A stretch of DNA of 64,000 nt from Clostridia bacterium (GCA_017403185.1 JAFQON010000006.1:1-64000), one strand, 5' to 3'; shown: positions 33,808-42,803, counted from the stretch's first letter. Numbers and translations: made by a program. Notes: a model not told the origin generated them from the letters alone.

Positions 33808-34302
33808 ATGAAAGAAATAAACATAAGAGAAATCGAAAAAAGCCCCGTTGAGCTTATAGCTGACGGCTGGGGGCTTGTAACGGCAGGCAGCAGCAAAAGC
33901 TTCAACACCATGACCGTAAGCTGGGGCGCAGTGGGCGAAATATGGGGCAAGGATGCCGCTTTTATCTTTATCCGCCCTCAGCGATACACCTATGAATTCA
34001 TTGAAAAAGAAGAAATTTTCACCCTCTCATTCTACGGCAGCGAACACAAGGATGCTCTGCGCCTTTGCGGCTCAAAAAGCGGCAGGGACATCGACAAGGC
34101 GGCTGCCTGCGGACTGACCCCCGTTTTCACAGACGGCGGTGTGACCTTTGAGCAGGCCGAATACACTATCGTATGCCGCAAAATGGCGTCGCAGTTTATC
34201 GACCCTGCAGGCTTTGCGGATGCTTCGATTGAAAACAACTACGCCAACAAGGATTACCACAAAATGTATATCGGCGAAATAATCAAGGTTTACAAAAAAT
34301 AA
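33808..34302 (+). CDS. flavin reductase family (FMN-binding split-barrel) protein
   Basis: 164 aa, full length for the family. The sequence has the split-barrel flavin site pattern (AGSSKSFNTMTVSWGAVGEIWGKDAAFIFIRPQRYTYEFIEKEEIFTLSFYG) and the C-terminal YANKDYHKMYIGEIIKVY. Members bind FMN and reduce it with NAD(P)H or act as small flavoproteins; the physiological partner is unknown. The ATG at 33808 has CGGAGGTG upstream. A single gene between its own promoter and terminator. Confidence 0.88.
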   Translation: MKEINIREIEKSPVELIADGWGLVTAGSSKSFNTMTVSWGAVGEIWGKDAAFIFIRPQRYTYEFIEKEEIFTLSFYGSEHKDALRLCGSKSGRDIDKAAACGLTPVFTDGGVTFEQAEYTIVCRKMASQFIDPAGFADASIENNYANKDYHKMYIGEIIKVYKK

Positions 34303-34306
34303 ATTC

Positions 34307-34332
34307 AAGGCACCTTTGCGGGTGCCTTTTGT
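34307..34332 (+). terminator. intrinsic terminator of the flavin reductase gene
   Basis: AAGGCACC / GGTGCCTT with a TTTGCG loop, followed by TTGTAATTT. Confidence 0.8.
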
Positions 34333-34358
34333 AATTTACAGAAAAATTTTCAAAAAAA

Positions 34359-34396
34359 TGTCACAATCCGTGACGCTGATTCGTGTATTGAGTGAA
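34359..34396 (+). promoter_or_regulatory. putative ECF-type promoter, autoregulatory
   Basis: TGTCACA near 34359-34365 and, about 16 nt on, TTCGTGTATTGAGTGAA (34380-34396). The same YCGTKTWWTRAGTGAA motif precedes the paralogous ECF gene at 54484, pointing to recognition by the encoded sigma factors. A GTCAC-N5-GTGAC palindrome overlaps it. Confidence 0.45.
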
Positions 34397-34419
34397 AATC
34401 CCCTTCAGGAGGTGGATGT

Positions 34420-34905
34420 TTGAAAGACAAAATAAAAATCCCGCCCGATGCCCGCCGTGCCGTTGAAGAATACGGTAACAGCCTTTACAGCCTGTGCACG
34501 GTTATGCTTCAGAATCGGGAGGATGCCAAGGATGCCGTGCAGGAGTGCTTTTTGAAATACATAACAAAAGCCCCCGATTTCTCTGATTACGGGCACGAAA
34601 AAGCGTGGCTGATTCGGGTGGCCGCAAACATATGCAAGGATATGCTCAGATGGCGTAAGCACTCAAGCTTCCTGAGCATTGACGAAATACGGAACATCGG
34701 CGTGAGCGAGGATAATGCGCAAATCCTCGGTCTGCTTGTTTCGGTTGAAGAAAAATACAGAGTGGTAATTCATCTTCATTATGTTGAGGGCTACAAAACC
34801 GATGAAATCTCTGCCATGCTCGGAATATCCCCCACCGCCGTACGCAAACGGCTGCAAAGAGGCAGGGATATGCTGCGTGAGCTCTATGAAAAGGAGGCGA
34901 TGTGA
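34420..34905 (+). CDS. ECF-type RNA polymerase sigma factor
   Basis: 161 aa. Region 2 spans about residues 20-80 (YSLCTVMLQNREDAKDAVQECFLKYITKAPDF..HEKAWLIRVAANICKDMLR) and region 4 about 100-155 (ILGLLVSVEEKYRVVIHLHYVEGYKTDEISAMLGISPTAVRKRLQRGRDML). The start is a TTG at 34420 with CAGGAGGTGG upstream. It is followed after one base by a membrane protein that is presumably its anti-sigma factor. It is paralogous to the sigma factor at 53984-54484 (shared KAP-F, HEKAWL, KD, LHYVE-YK motifs). Confidence 0.93.
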   Translation: MKDKIKIPPDARRAVEEYGNSLYSLCTVMLQNREDAKDAVQECFLKYITKAPDFSDYGHEKAWLIRVAANICKDMLRWRKHSSFLSIDEIRNIGVSEDNAQILGLLVSVEEKYRVVIHLHYVEGYKTDEISAMLGISPTAVRKRLQRGRDMLRELYEKEAM

Positions 34906-34906
34906 C

Positions 34907-35518
34907 ATGGATTATGATAAAATCAAAGCTGCCGCGGGTGAAATCCGCCTGAGCGAGAGCGAAAAGGAAGCTATCATAAACTCCTGCAGCGGCAAAAAGC
35001 GAAAATTCAACTATATACCGGTTGCAGCAATCGCCGCCGCAGCCGCAGTAATTCTCATCATCTCTGTTTCGCCCGGCTTTCTGCTGAAAGCATCATCGCC
35101 AAATGACTCCGCCGATATGCTTGTTAACAACGCCGGAGATGATTTTGATTATTACTACACCGCCGACGAAGCAGGCGACATATATGTCAACCAATCATCA
35201 AGCGCCGCCAAGGGCTCCGCTCCGCTTTTTGAAGCAGAAGGCTTTGCTGAGATTTATGCCGTTATTCCGCCCGAGTTTTCATCACTTGCAGACCCCGAAG
35301 AATATGCCGCATGGTCACAAACAACTTCCGCAGAAAACGGCATGGCTATGCTGCAGTTTATTGAGCACTTCGGAATATCTCGGGAAAGCTTTGCTGCGGC
35401 AAACGCCGAATATATCGCACGGTGCCCCGCCGAAGTTCAAAGCGGCAACAATTATTTTGATGAAAAAATTATTTTTTCGTTTGACCGTGAGCTGATTGAC
35501 AGCTTTTATTTAAAATAA
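34907..35518 (+). CDS. membrane-bound anti-sigma-factor-like protein
   Basis: 203 aa from the ATG at 34907, with AAGGAGG eight bases upstream inside the sigma gene. The N-terminal 45 residues are cytoplasmic (MDYDKIKAAAGEIRLSESEKEAIINSC), followed by one membrane segment (about 48-70) and an extracytoplasmic acidic domain. The N-terminus matches the protein at 52942-53994 (MDFDKLRESCRKI...KSRIKTNC), which also follows an ECF gene. The family has no classical zinc anti-sigma motif. The role is inferred from position and topology. Confidence 0.75.
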   Translation: MDYDKIKAAAGEIRLSESEKEAIINSCSGKKRKFNYIPVAAIAAAAAVILIISVSPGFLLKASSPNDSADMLVNNAGDDFDYYYTADEAGDIYVNQSSSAAKGSAPLFEAEGFAEIYAVIPPEFSSLADPEEYAAWSQTTSAENGMAMLQFIEHFGISRESFAAANAEYIARCPAEVQSGNNYFDEKIIFSFDRELIDSFYLK

Positions 35519-35541
35519 AAACCGCCCTCGTCTGAGGGCGG
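35515..35541 (-). terminator. intrinsic terminator of the lipoprotein gene at 35550
   Basis: CCGCCCTC / GAGGGCGG with a GTCT loop; on the minus strand TTTTTATTTT follows. The plus strand lacks a T-run, so it may not stop the anti-sigma transcript. Confidence 0.8.
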
Positions 35542-35549
35542 AAAAATGA

Positions 35550-36089
35550 TTATTCGATTATCATGTAGCCCTGTTTCGCTACCTCTTCCATAGTATAGAA
35601 TTTATACATATCATCAAATGATGAGCCATTGTAGCTGCCATTTCTCACAACAAGCATCTTCATATCCTTATCTTTGTCAATAACCTTGGCTTTATCTCTG
35701 TTTTTCCATGCTTCAAGCTCTGCAAAGTAATTTTCGGATGTATCGTAAAACATATATTTTATCTGCGTTTTGAATTCACCTTTTTTGTTGAACTCATACT
35801 TGTGGAATTCTCTTCCCCATGTTCTTTTAAGCTCAACAACAAGCTGCGTTTTCTTTTTGGTCTTGCCGACCTTTTCGATATATTCGTCAATTTCCACCTG
35901 AATTTCGGACTGCTCTGCAGCCTTTTCAGCGGCCTGCTTTGACTGCTCCGCCTCAACTGCAGCTTGGTTCTGAGCAAAATCGTCAGCAGCCTTTACAGGG
36001 TCTGTTTCAACATCTCCGCCGTTCCCCTTGCAGGCTGCAAGAGAAAAGAGAGAAACAAAAACAAGTAACATTGCAATTATCTTTTTCAC
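35550..36089 (-). CDS. lipoprotein of unknown function with a coiled-coil segment
   Basis: 179 aa. The lipobox is FSLAAC (Cys20), so it is exported and lipid-anchored. Residues about 33-75 are an Ala/Glu/Gln/Lys-rich helix likely to form a coiled coil. The C-terminal 100 residues (TQLVVELKRTWGREFHKYEFNKKGEFKTQIKYMFYDTSENYFAELEAWKNRDKAKVIDKDKDMKMLVVRNGSYNG) form a small alpha/beta domain I do not recognise. AGGAGGA precedes the ATG. It stands alone, divergent from the DUF4349 gene. Confidence 0.78.
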   Translation of the reverse strand: MKKIIAMLLVFVSLFSLAACKGNGGDVETDPVKAADDFAQNQAAVEAEQSKQAAEKAAEQSEIQVEIDEYIEKVGKTKKKTQLVVELKRTWGREFHKYEFNKKGEFKTQIKYMFYDTSENYFAELEAWKNRDKAKVIDKDKDMKMLVVRNGSYNGSSFDDMYKFYTMEEVAKQGYMIIE

Positions 36090-36228
36090 GGAATCTCCTC
36101 CTGAACTAAATAAAATTATTCAAAGTATATTATATTTGTGGCATATTTTTTGAAAAAAGTCAATACTTTTCAAGAAATTTTACAATTCCGCAAATCCGAT
36201 ATAACAATCAAAAAGAAAGGTGATAATC

Positions 36229-37119
36229 ATGAAAAAAGCTCTTGCTCTCGCACTTTGCATTATTTTCGCACTCTCATTTGCATCATGCGCAAAATCCGCA
36301 AATGACGCTGCCGCACCCGAAAACGGCTCTGTCTCTCAGAAATATTTCAGCTACACAACGGATGACATTGTTACGGAAAGCGTTGCCGACTCCTCTGCCT
36401 CAGGCAGCAAAGCTTCAGAGCTTAACGAAAAAATCATCAAAACCGTTGACCTGTCCGTTGAAACCAAGGAATACGACGCCTACATCGCCGCTCTGAGCGC
36501 AAGCGTAACCGCTGCGGGCGGCTATATTGAAAGCTCAAGTGCCGATTTCGGCAACGGCTACAGCTCAAACAGATACGCAACATACACCGTAAGAATACCT
36601 GCAGACAAGCTCGGTGATTTTCTTGTTTCGGCAGGCAAAAACGGCATAATTACAAACAAAACCGAGGAGCAGCAGAATGTCACCCTTGAATATGTTGACC
36701 TTGAAAGCCGCATTGAAGCCTACAAAACAGAAAAGCAAACACTCACGGGTCTGCTTGAAAAGGCGGAATCTCTTGACAATGTGCTTGCTATTCAGGAGAG
36801 GCTTTCAGAGGTGAATTATCAGATTGAATCCTACACCTCACAGCTCAAGGTGCTTGAAAACAGGGTAAGCTACAGCACGGTAACGCTGCGGATATGCGAA
36901 GTTGAAAGAGTGACCGAAGCTGAGCCTACTGTCTGGTCTCGCATCAAAAACAGATTTGCCGATAACCTTGATGACCTTGTGGATTGGTTCAAGGATGCGG
37001 TTGTTGAAATCGTGGGCGGACTGCCCGTGCTTGTGCCCCTTGCGGCTGTTATTGCTGCGGCAATTCTGATTCTCAGAAAAATTATCAAAAAACGCAAAGC
37101 AAAGAAAAATATAAACTGA
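36229..37119 (+). CDS. DUF4349-type lipoprotein with C-terminal membrane segment
   Basis: About 296 aa. Lipobox LSFASC near residue 20. A DUF4349 core covers about 65-235: KIIKTVDLSVETKEYDAYIAALSASVTAAGGYIESSS, RYATYTVRIPADKLGDFL, LEYVDLESRIEAYKTEKQTLTGLLEKAESLDNVLAIQERLSEVNYQIESYTSQLKVLENRVSYSTVTL. The second half of that core is a coiled-coil hairpin. A single membrane helix (about 265-283) ends in a very basic tail. The ATG at 36229 follows AAAGGTG. DUF4349 proteins are surface-located and of unknown activity. Confidence 0.88.
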   Translation: MKKALALALCIIFALSFASCAKSANDAAAPENGSVSQKYFSYTTDDIVTESVADSSASGSKASELNEKIIKTVDLSVETKEYDAYIAALSASVTAAGGYIESSSADFGNGYSSNRYATYTVRIPADKLGDFLVSAGKNGIITNKTEEQQNVTLEYVDLESRIEAYKTEKQTLTGLLEKAESLDNVLAIQERLSEVNYQIESYTSQLKVLENRVSYSTVTLRICEVERVTEAEPTVWSRIKNRFADNLDDLVDWFKDAVVEIVGGLPVLVPLAAVIAAAILILRKIIKKRKAKKNIN

Positions 37120-37122
37120 TTT

Positions 37123-37150
37123 AAAGGCGGCTTCGGCCGCCTTTATTATA
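37123..37150 (+). terminator. intrinsic terminator of the DUF4349 gene
   Basis: AAAGGCGGC-TTCG-GCCGCCTTT: a perfect stem with a stable tetraloop, followed by ATTATATT. The T-run is imperfect. Confidence 0.75.
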
Positions 37151-37245
37151 TTAAATTTGTTATATTTCTCAAAAAGAAATTATAATTATTATCTTTTTGC
37201 TATCATATAATTTAGAATAATTTATAGTGAAACGGAAAGATAGAT

Positions 37246-39423
37246 ATGGCAAAAACACTTGTTTTGACCGAAAAGCCGTCTGTTGCAAGGGATATTGCCC
37301 GTGTGCTCGGCTGCAAAAAGAACGGCAACGGCTGCATAATCGGTGACAGATACATTGTAACCTGGGCACTGGGTCATCTTGTGACCCTTGCTGACCCCGA
37401 AGCTTACGATAACAAATACAAAACCTGGCGCATGGACGATTTGCCCATGCTGCCGAAATATATGAAGCTCGTCGTTATCGGCCAGACCTCAAAGCAGTTC
37501 AAGGCGGTAAGCAGCCTGCTTGGCAGCAATGAGGTTGACAAGGTTGTTATCGCAACGGATGCGGGGCGTGAAGGTGAGCTTGTTGCACGCTGGATTATTC
37601 AGAAGGCGAACTGCAAAAAGCCAATGCTCCGCCTGTGGATTTCATCACAGACAGACAAGGCAATCAAAGAGGGCTTCGCTTCGCTCAAACCCGCTTCCCG
37701 GTATGATAATCTTTACCGCAGTGCACAGTGCAGAGCAGAGGCGGACTGGCTTATCGGTCTCAATGTGAGCCGTGCCCTCACCTGCAAGCATAACGCTCAG
37801 CTTTCCGCCGGCAGAGTGCAGACCCCGACGCTTGCAATGATTGTCAAAAGAGAGGAAGAAATCCTTAAATTCAGACCCAAGGATTATTTTACCGTCAAGG
37901 CGGATTTCGGCAATTTCTCCGCTCTGTATAAGGACAGCCGCAGTCAGGCAAGATTTTTTGATGCTGCTGCAGCTCAGGGAGTTGCCGATGATGTGAAGGG
38001 CAAAGCAGGCATTATCTCCGAGGTTAAAAAGGTTTACCGCTTCAAGGCACCGCCTGCGGCATATGACCTGACCGAGCTTCAGAGAGATGCCAACAAAAAA
38101 TACGGCTACTCCGCAAAGCAGACCTTATCGCTCATGCAGAGTCTCTATGAAACACACAAGCTGCTCACCTACCCGAGAACGGATTCACGCTATATCACAA
38201 AGGATGTCGCCGCAACCCTCGGAGAAAGGCTCAGAGCGATTGCCGTAGGTCCTTATAAGGATGCGGCAAATGCCGTTTTGCGCACAAAGCCCCTTCAGAC
38301 AAAATATATCGTAAACGATACCAAGGTCACCGACCACCATGCCATAATCCCCACGGAGCAGTATGTTGACCTCAACAAGCTTACAAGGGAAGAGAGGCAT
38401 ATATACGATCTCGTTGTTCGCCGCTTTCTCGCAGTTTTAAGTGCTCCGTTTGAGTATGACGAAATGCAGGTTACGGTCACCGTGGGCAAGCATAAATTTT
38501 ACACAAAGGGTCAGGCTGTGAAATCCGCAGGCTGGAAGGCACTCTATGATTCATCTCTCTCGGATGACGAGGATGACAGCGATGATATTTCATCGCAGAC
38601 CCTTCCCCCTCTTGTGCAGGGCTCATCCGTATCTGTTGCCAATGTGCGCATCTGTGCGGGCAAAACAGCTCCCCCTGCAAGATACACCGAAGCTACCCTG
38701 CTCACCGCAATGGAAAACCCGACGGGGCAGGTTGACGACGGTTCGCTCAGGGATGCGCTCAAAACTGCAGGCGGTCTCGGCACCCCCGCAACAAGAGCTG
38801 ATATTATAGAAAAGCTTTTTGACTCCTTCTGCGTTGAACGCAGGGGCAAAGAGATATTCCCCACTTCGAAAGGGAAACAGCTTATAGATATTGTACCGCC
38901 CGACCTCAAATCCGCTGAGCTGACCGCAAGGTGGGAGCAAAGGCTTTCACTTATTGCAAAGGGCAGTGCGGACAGCAAAAAATTCATTGAAGAAATGCGA
39001 GCATACGCCACCTCGCTTGTAAGCAGCGTAAAATCAAGCGAATCAAAATACAAGCACGACAACATGACCCGTGAACCCTGCCCCGAGTGCGGCAAATACC
39101 TGCTTGAGGTTAACGGCAAAAAGGGCAAAATGCTTGTTTGTCAGGACAGGGAGTGCGGCTTCCGAAAGAGCATTTCGGTTGTCACGAATGCACGCTGCCC
39201 CGAATGCCACAAGAAGCTTGAAATGAGGGGCGAGGGTGATAAGAAATCATTCTTCTGCGTCTGCGGCTACAGAGAAAAGCTCTCTGATTTTGAAAAAAGA
39301 AAAGAGAGTGCTGGCGCAGGCAAAAGGGATGTTGCAAAATATATGCAGCAGCAGTCAAAGCAAAAAACGGCAAGCAATCCGCTTGCAGACCAACTTGCAA
39401 AATGGATGGAGGAAAACAAATGA
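37246..39423 (+). CDS. topB: DNA topoisomerase III (type IA)
   Basis: 725 aa. TOPRIM domain with VLTEKPSVARDIAR and ATDAGREGE, then the central domain with SAGRVQTPTLAMIV, the catalytic tyrosine in LLTYPRTDSRYIT, and PTEQY. The active-site DxD-like TOPRIM residues are intact. The C-terminus carries two zinc ribbons (CPECGKYLLEVNGKKGKM..C..CGF and CPECHKKLE..FFCVCGY) and a basic tail, typical of chromosomal rather than some plasmid TopB forms. An acidic insert (DDEDDSDD) lies near 445-453. The ATG at 37246 has only GGAAAG upstream. It is the first gene of a four-gene overlapping unit. Confidence 0.95.
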   Translation: MAKTLVLTEKPSVARDIARVLGCKKNGNGCIIGDRYIVTWALGHLVTLADPEAYDNKYKTWRMDDLPMLPKYMKLVVIGQTSKQFKAVSSLLGSNEVDKVVIATDAGREGELVARWIIQKANCKKPMLRLWISSQTDKAIKEGFASLKPASRYDNLYRSAQCRAEADWLIGLNVSRALTCKHNAQLSAGRVQTPTLAMIVKREEEILKFRPKDYFTVKADFGNFSALYKDSRSQARFFDAAAAQGVADDVKGKAGIISEVKKVYRFKAPPAAYDLTELQRDANKKYGYSAKQTLSLMQSLYETHKLLTYPRTDSRYITKDVAATLGERLRAIAVGPYKDAANAVLRTKPLQTKYIVNDTKVTDHHAIIPTEQYVDLNKLTREERHIYDLVVRRFLAVLSAPFEYDEMQVTVTVGKHKFYTKGQAVKSAGWKALYDSSLSDDEDDSDDISSQTLPPLVQGSSVSVANVRICAGKTAPPARYTEATLLTAMENPTGQVDDGSLRDALKTAGGLGTPATRADIIEKLFDSFCVERRGKEIFPTSKGKQLIDIVPPDLKSAELTARWEQRLSLIAKGSADSKKFIEEMRAYATSLVSSVKSSESKYKHDNMTREPCPECGKYLLEVNGKKGKMLVCQDRECGFRKSISVVTNARCPECHKKLEMRGEGDKKSFFCVCGYREKLSDFEKRKESAGAGKRDVAKYMQQQSKQKTASNPLADQLAKWMEENK

Positions 39424-41039
39424 AGCGTTTTCTCTCTCTGATTCTTGCCGCCGTGCTCATTTTTTCGCTCACCTCATGCTCGGGCGGCGACAACAAGGCG
39501 ATAGCCTACAGCCTGAGTGCATCCCCGGTTACGCTTGACCCGCAGTTTGCAACGGACTCCAACGCCCACCTTATTATAAACAACACCTTTGAAGGGCTTT
39601 TACGCCTCTCTGCCGACGGCGAAATCATCCCCGGCATTGCCGAAAGCCACAGCATTTCCTCAGACAGGCTCACCTACACCTTCAATCTCAAGAAGGGCAC
39701 GGAATGGTATTGCCCGAACTCACTCAAGAGCGAATTCGGCGATGAATTTTACAAAAGGTTTTCAAAAGAAAAGGTCACCGCAAAAGATTTTGTGTTTGCC
39801 ATGCAGAGAGCGGTATCACCCGCCACAAATTCACCGAGTGCACACAGGCTTTTTGTTATAGAAAATGCGGTTGAAATTCATTCGGGCAAGGCGGATGTGT
39901 CATCGCTCGGTGTCACTGCGCCCGACGATTATACACTTATCATTAAGCTGCGTGAGCCGTGTGACGATATGCTTGAAAGGCTCACCGAAAGCGTGTTCAT
40001 GCCCTGTAACGAGGATTTCTTCAACACCATGAACGGCAGGTACGGCCTCACTCACAGACATATTCTCTGCAACGGTCCGTTTTATGTGAGCGCATGGGAT
40101 AAGGAAGGCTCGCTCTCTATAAGAAAAAACAAGTATTACTCGGGCAGTCAGGCTGTTATGCCGAGCTCCGTTAACTTTGATTTTGACTACAGCATTCAGA
40201 CCATAGCTGATAAGATTTCAACCGCAACGGTTTCGGCTGCAATCCTTCCGCCCGACTGCGCAACCCCAGAGAATTCGGTGGTTGTGAAAGAAAATCCCAA
40301 TTCCGTTTTCGGATTTGTGTTCAACTGCACCGACCCGAAATTAAAAAACACCAATCTCAGGCTCGCTCTTTGCAGCTCGATTGACCGCAGTCTGTTCGGC
40401 GAGAATTCAGACAGCACAGTGCCTATGAGCGGCTTTGTGCCCAAAAGCTGCACCTTCGGCGCTCAAAGCTACAGAGATGCAGTGGGCGTGCAGACCCCGC
40501 ACATTGAAACAGACAACACGGCTGCTGCCGCATATTGGGATAAGGCTCTTTCAGAGCTTGAGGCTTCAAAGGTTTCTCTGACCGTGCTCTGCCCCGAGTG
40601 GGCAGCGGATTCCGTTCGCCGCCAGCTCCAGATATGGCAGCAGATAATGGGCATAAGCCTTGCAGTGACAATTGAGGTAAAAGCTCCCGAGGAAATTCAG
40701 TCCGCCGTAAGCTCAGGCGATTTTCAGCTTGCACTTGCGGGAATTGAGTCCTCCCATGACAGTACGGTGGATTTTCTCGCTTCATTCAGAAACGGCGGCG
40801 TTTTCCGCTTTGACGCGGGTGAATACGGCATGATAATTGACCGTCTGCTCACTGTTGAGGATGAAAAAGAGCTTCTCAGCGGCTGCTACACGGCAGAGAA
40901 TTATCTGCTTCAAAATGCGGTCTGCTACCCTCTTTACAACCGCTCAAGCCGCTTTGTGATGCACGATGAAATTGAAGGCATCACCATCATAAATTCCGAA
41001 AGCAGCGTTTCATTTATCGGCGTTAAGAGGTTTGACTGA
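39420..41039 (+). CDS. peptide ABC transporter substrate-binding lipoprotein (SBP family 5)
   Basis: About 539 aa. Signal with lipobox SLTSC (Cys at about 18). Family-5 features are clear: the N-terminal LSASPVTLDPQFATDSNAHLIINNTFEGLLRLSADGEIIPGIAESHSISSDRLTYTFNLKKGTEW, then VTAKDFVFAMQRAVSPATNSP and FYVSAWDKEGSLSIRKNKYY. It would bind an oligopeptide outside the cell. No permease or ATPase genes are adjacent, so it is an orphan binding protein. Its ATG overlaps the topB stop (ATGA), with TGGAGGAAAA upstream. Confidence 0.9.
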   Translation: MKRFLSLILAAVLIFSLTSCSGGDNKAIAYSLSASPVTLDPQFATDSNAHLIINNTFEGLLRLSADGEIIPGIAESHSISSDRLTYTFNLKKGTEWYCPNSLKSEFGDEFYKRFSKEKVTAKDFVFAMQRAVSPATNSPSAHRLFVIENAVEIHSGKADVSSLGVTAPDDYTLIIKLREPCDDMLERLTESVFMPCNEDFFNTMNGRYGLTHRHILCNGPFYVSAWDKEGSLSIRKNKYYSGSQAVMPSSVNFDFDYSIQTIADKISTATVSAAILPPDCATPENSVVVKENPNSVFGFVFNCTDPKLKNTNLRLALCSSIDRSLFGENSDSTVPMSGFVPKSCTFGAQSYRDAVGVQTPHIETDNTAAAAYWDKALSELEASKVSLTVLCPEWAADSVRRQLQIWQQIMGISLAVTIEVKAPEEIQSAVSSGDFQLALAGIESSHDSTVDFLASFRNGGVFRFDAGEYGMIIDRLLTVEDEKELLSGCYTAENYLLQNAVCYPLYNRSSRFVMHDEIEGITIINSESSVSFIGVKRFD

Positions 41040-41470
41040 TGAAAAACAAAAATCTCTGCACAGCCGTTTCGTGGACGGCTGTTATCACCTGCATGGTGAT
41101 AATATTCTGTTTGTCGCATCAGACCGCAGGCGACTCTCAAAGCCTGAGCGACAGATTTGCCTTTCTTCTCAAGCTTCCCTTCGGAAGCTTCATTGTCAGG
41201 AAGGGTGCGCATTTTCTTGAATTTGCAGGACTTTGCACGCTTGTTTGCAATGCACTTTACCGCTCTTTCGGTTATTTCAGGCCGATTCTTTCCTTTGCGC
41301 TGACTGCAGCCTATGCGGCAAGCGATGAATTTCATCAGCTTTTCATCGAGGGCAGAGCCTGCCGTATTTTTGACTGGTTTGTTGACTGCTCGGGCACATT
41401 GGCAGCGCTGTTGGTGCTTTATATCATTGCAGTTATTATCCGCAAAAAGAACAGGAGGAGTTTGCGTTGA
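41039..41470 (+). CDS. VanZ-like membrane protein
   Basis: 143 aa with four hydrophobic segments. The VanZ-like signature is visible: SHQTAGDSQSLS near the first loop, IVRKGAHFLEFAGLCTLV, and AAYAASDEFHQLFIEGRACRIFDWFVDCSGTL with the conserved D-E-x-H-Q, R and D residues. VanZ homologues lower teicoplanin susceptibility in enterococci, but most chromosomal members have no assigned role. No other glycopeptide-resistance genes are present. Start and stop overlap both neighbours by 1 to 4 bases. Confidence 0.88.
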   Translation: MKNKNLCTAVSWTAVITCMVIIFCLSHQTAGDSQSLSDRFAFLLKLPFGSFIVRKGAHFLEFAGLCTLVCNALYRSFGYFRPILSFALTAAYAASDEFHQLFIEGRACRIFDWFVDCSGTLAALLVLYIIAVIIRKKNRRSLR

Positions 41471-42771
41471 CAGATAATGAAAAAATTTTGGTTGCAGGCT
41501 GTGCAGCAGGTGCTGCGGCGGCAACAGTGCCCGCCGTTTACGGCTTTGTCAGGGCAACCGCAAGGCAGCCGATTACCGACAGGGATTTTCTTCGTGCCGA
41601 AAACGGAGAATTCATTTCGGAATGCGGTGCACATATGAGCCTGAGAGGAATAAATCTCAATGACGATTTGTTCGGCTTCACTAAGGCAGACCTTGACGGC
41701 AATGCAGCGGACTATGATGTTTTTGCCGCTCTTGAGGCTCGTTTCGGCACCTACGGCGCACGGTTGCTTGTCAGCAAATATAACGAAAACTTCATAACCC
41801 CCTCCGATATCAAAAAAATCGCAAAGCTCGGCGCAAACTGCGTGAGAATTCCGCTCAGATACAAATATCTTCTTTCAAAGAAGAATTGCAAGGGCGATAT
41901 AGATTTTGAGCGCCTTGACAAAATCGTTGAAAAATGCAAAAAAGCAGGCATTTATGTTATTCTTGACCTTCACTCTGCCCCGGGCTTCCAGAATACGGAT
42001 TCCGCCTGCGGCACGGGTGACAGCTCCGTGCTTTTCAGCTCATCAAAAGACGGCTTTGAGGCAAGGAATGCCACGGTCAGGCTGTGGGCTCAGATTGCGG
42101 CGCACTATAAGGATGAGCCTGCAATCGCCGCCTATGACCTGCTCAACAGGCCCCTCAACCGCATTGCGGAGTGGGAAAGCAACCTTGACACCCTTCACAA
42201 ATTCTACAGAAGGCTTCTCAAGGCAATCCGAAGCGTTGATGAAAAGCATATTATTATTCTTGAAGCGGCGGGTGCGCCCGACACCCTGCCCGATGCAGAA
42301 AAATTCAAGGGCGAAAACATTGCCTACGGCCTGTATTCTCACTTTCACACCACATATGAAATTGAGTCGCTTCTCAACGGCGTGAAGGCATTATCTTCAA
42401 GCGGAGTGCCCTTTGTCGTGTGCAAGCTCAGGGCTGATGACAACCTTGACTCCTCTCTCGAAGCACTCAATGACAACGGCATTTCGTGGCTTGCGGGCGA
42501 CTACAAGGGCGAAGGGCTGAAGGCGGCATATCTTTACGGCGGCACTGCAGCCGAAAATGCCGACCTCGATGCCGATACCTATGATGAAATCGAGAAAAAA
42601 TGGTCAAAGCCGCTTGCAACAAAAAATTACACCCTCAACAAGGAAATGGCAGCTGTGCTGAAAAAAGCATTCAAAGACAGCATTGTGCTGCCTGATAAAG
42701 AAGAAAAGACAACGGCTCCGAAATTCAGAGTCAAGCTTGGGGCAAGAATCATCTACGGTAAAACGGTATAA
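41467..42771 (+). CDS. GH5-family-like protein, predicted catalytically inactive
   Basis: 434 aa. An N-terminal hydrophobic segment (about 8-28) looks like a membrane anchor. Residues about 48-380 match a GH5 (beta-1,3-glucanase/endoglucanase-type) barrel: MSLRGINLNDDLFGFTK, LGANCVRIPLRYKYL, DFERLDKIVEKCKKAGIYVILDLHSAPGFQN, and RLWAQIAAHYKDEPAIAAYDLLNRPL. The acid/base motif NEP is here N227-R228-P229, and the nucleophile motif (G-E-F-G) reads C-K-L-R at 319-322. Both catalytic glutamates therefore appear lost. The start is TTG at 41467 with AGGAGGAG upstream, overlapping the vanZ stop. It may be a carbohydrate-binding pseudoenzyme. Confidence 0.8.
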   Translation: MTDNEKILVAGCAAGAAAATVPAVYGFVRATARQPITDRDFLRAENGEFISECGAHMSLRGINLNDDLFGFTKADLDGNAADYDVFAALEARFGTYGARLLVSKYNENFITPSDIKKIAKLGANCVRIPLRYKYLLSKKNCKGDIDFERLDKIVEKCKKAGIYVILDLHSAPGFQNTDSACGTGDSSVLFSSSKDGFEARNATVRLWAQIAAHYKDEPAIAAYDLLNRPLNRIAEWESNLDTLHKFYRRLLKAIRSVDEKHIIILEAAGAPDTLPDAEKFKGENIAYGLYSHFHTTYEIESLLNGVKALSSSGVPFVVCKLRADDNLDSSLEALNDNGISWLAGDYKGEGLKAAYLYGGTAAENADLDADTYDEIEKKWSKPLATKNYTLNKEMAAVLKKAFKDSIVLPDKEEKTTAPKFRVKLGARIIYGKTV

Positions 42772-42772
42772 C

Positions 42773-42803
42773 AAACGGGGCTGCAAAACAGCCCCGTTTT
42801 TCA
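42773..42803. terminator. bidirectional intrinsic terminator
   Basis: AAACGGGGCTG / CAGCCCCGTTT with a 5-nt loop, followed by TTCATTTT on the plus strand. The symmetric A/T tracts let it serve the GH5-like gene and the convergent XRE gene. Confidence 0.88.

Noticed and set aside
34361-34375. GTCAC-N5-GTGAC as a terminator
   Set aside because: Only a 5-bp stem with no T-run; it overlaps the promoter region, so an operator is more likely.
38544-39128. 194-codon open frame antisense to topB
   Set aside because: Shadow of the coding strand; Ser-rich composition arises from the complementary strand.
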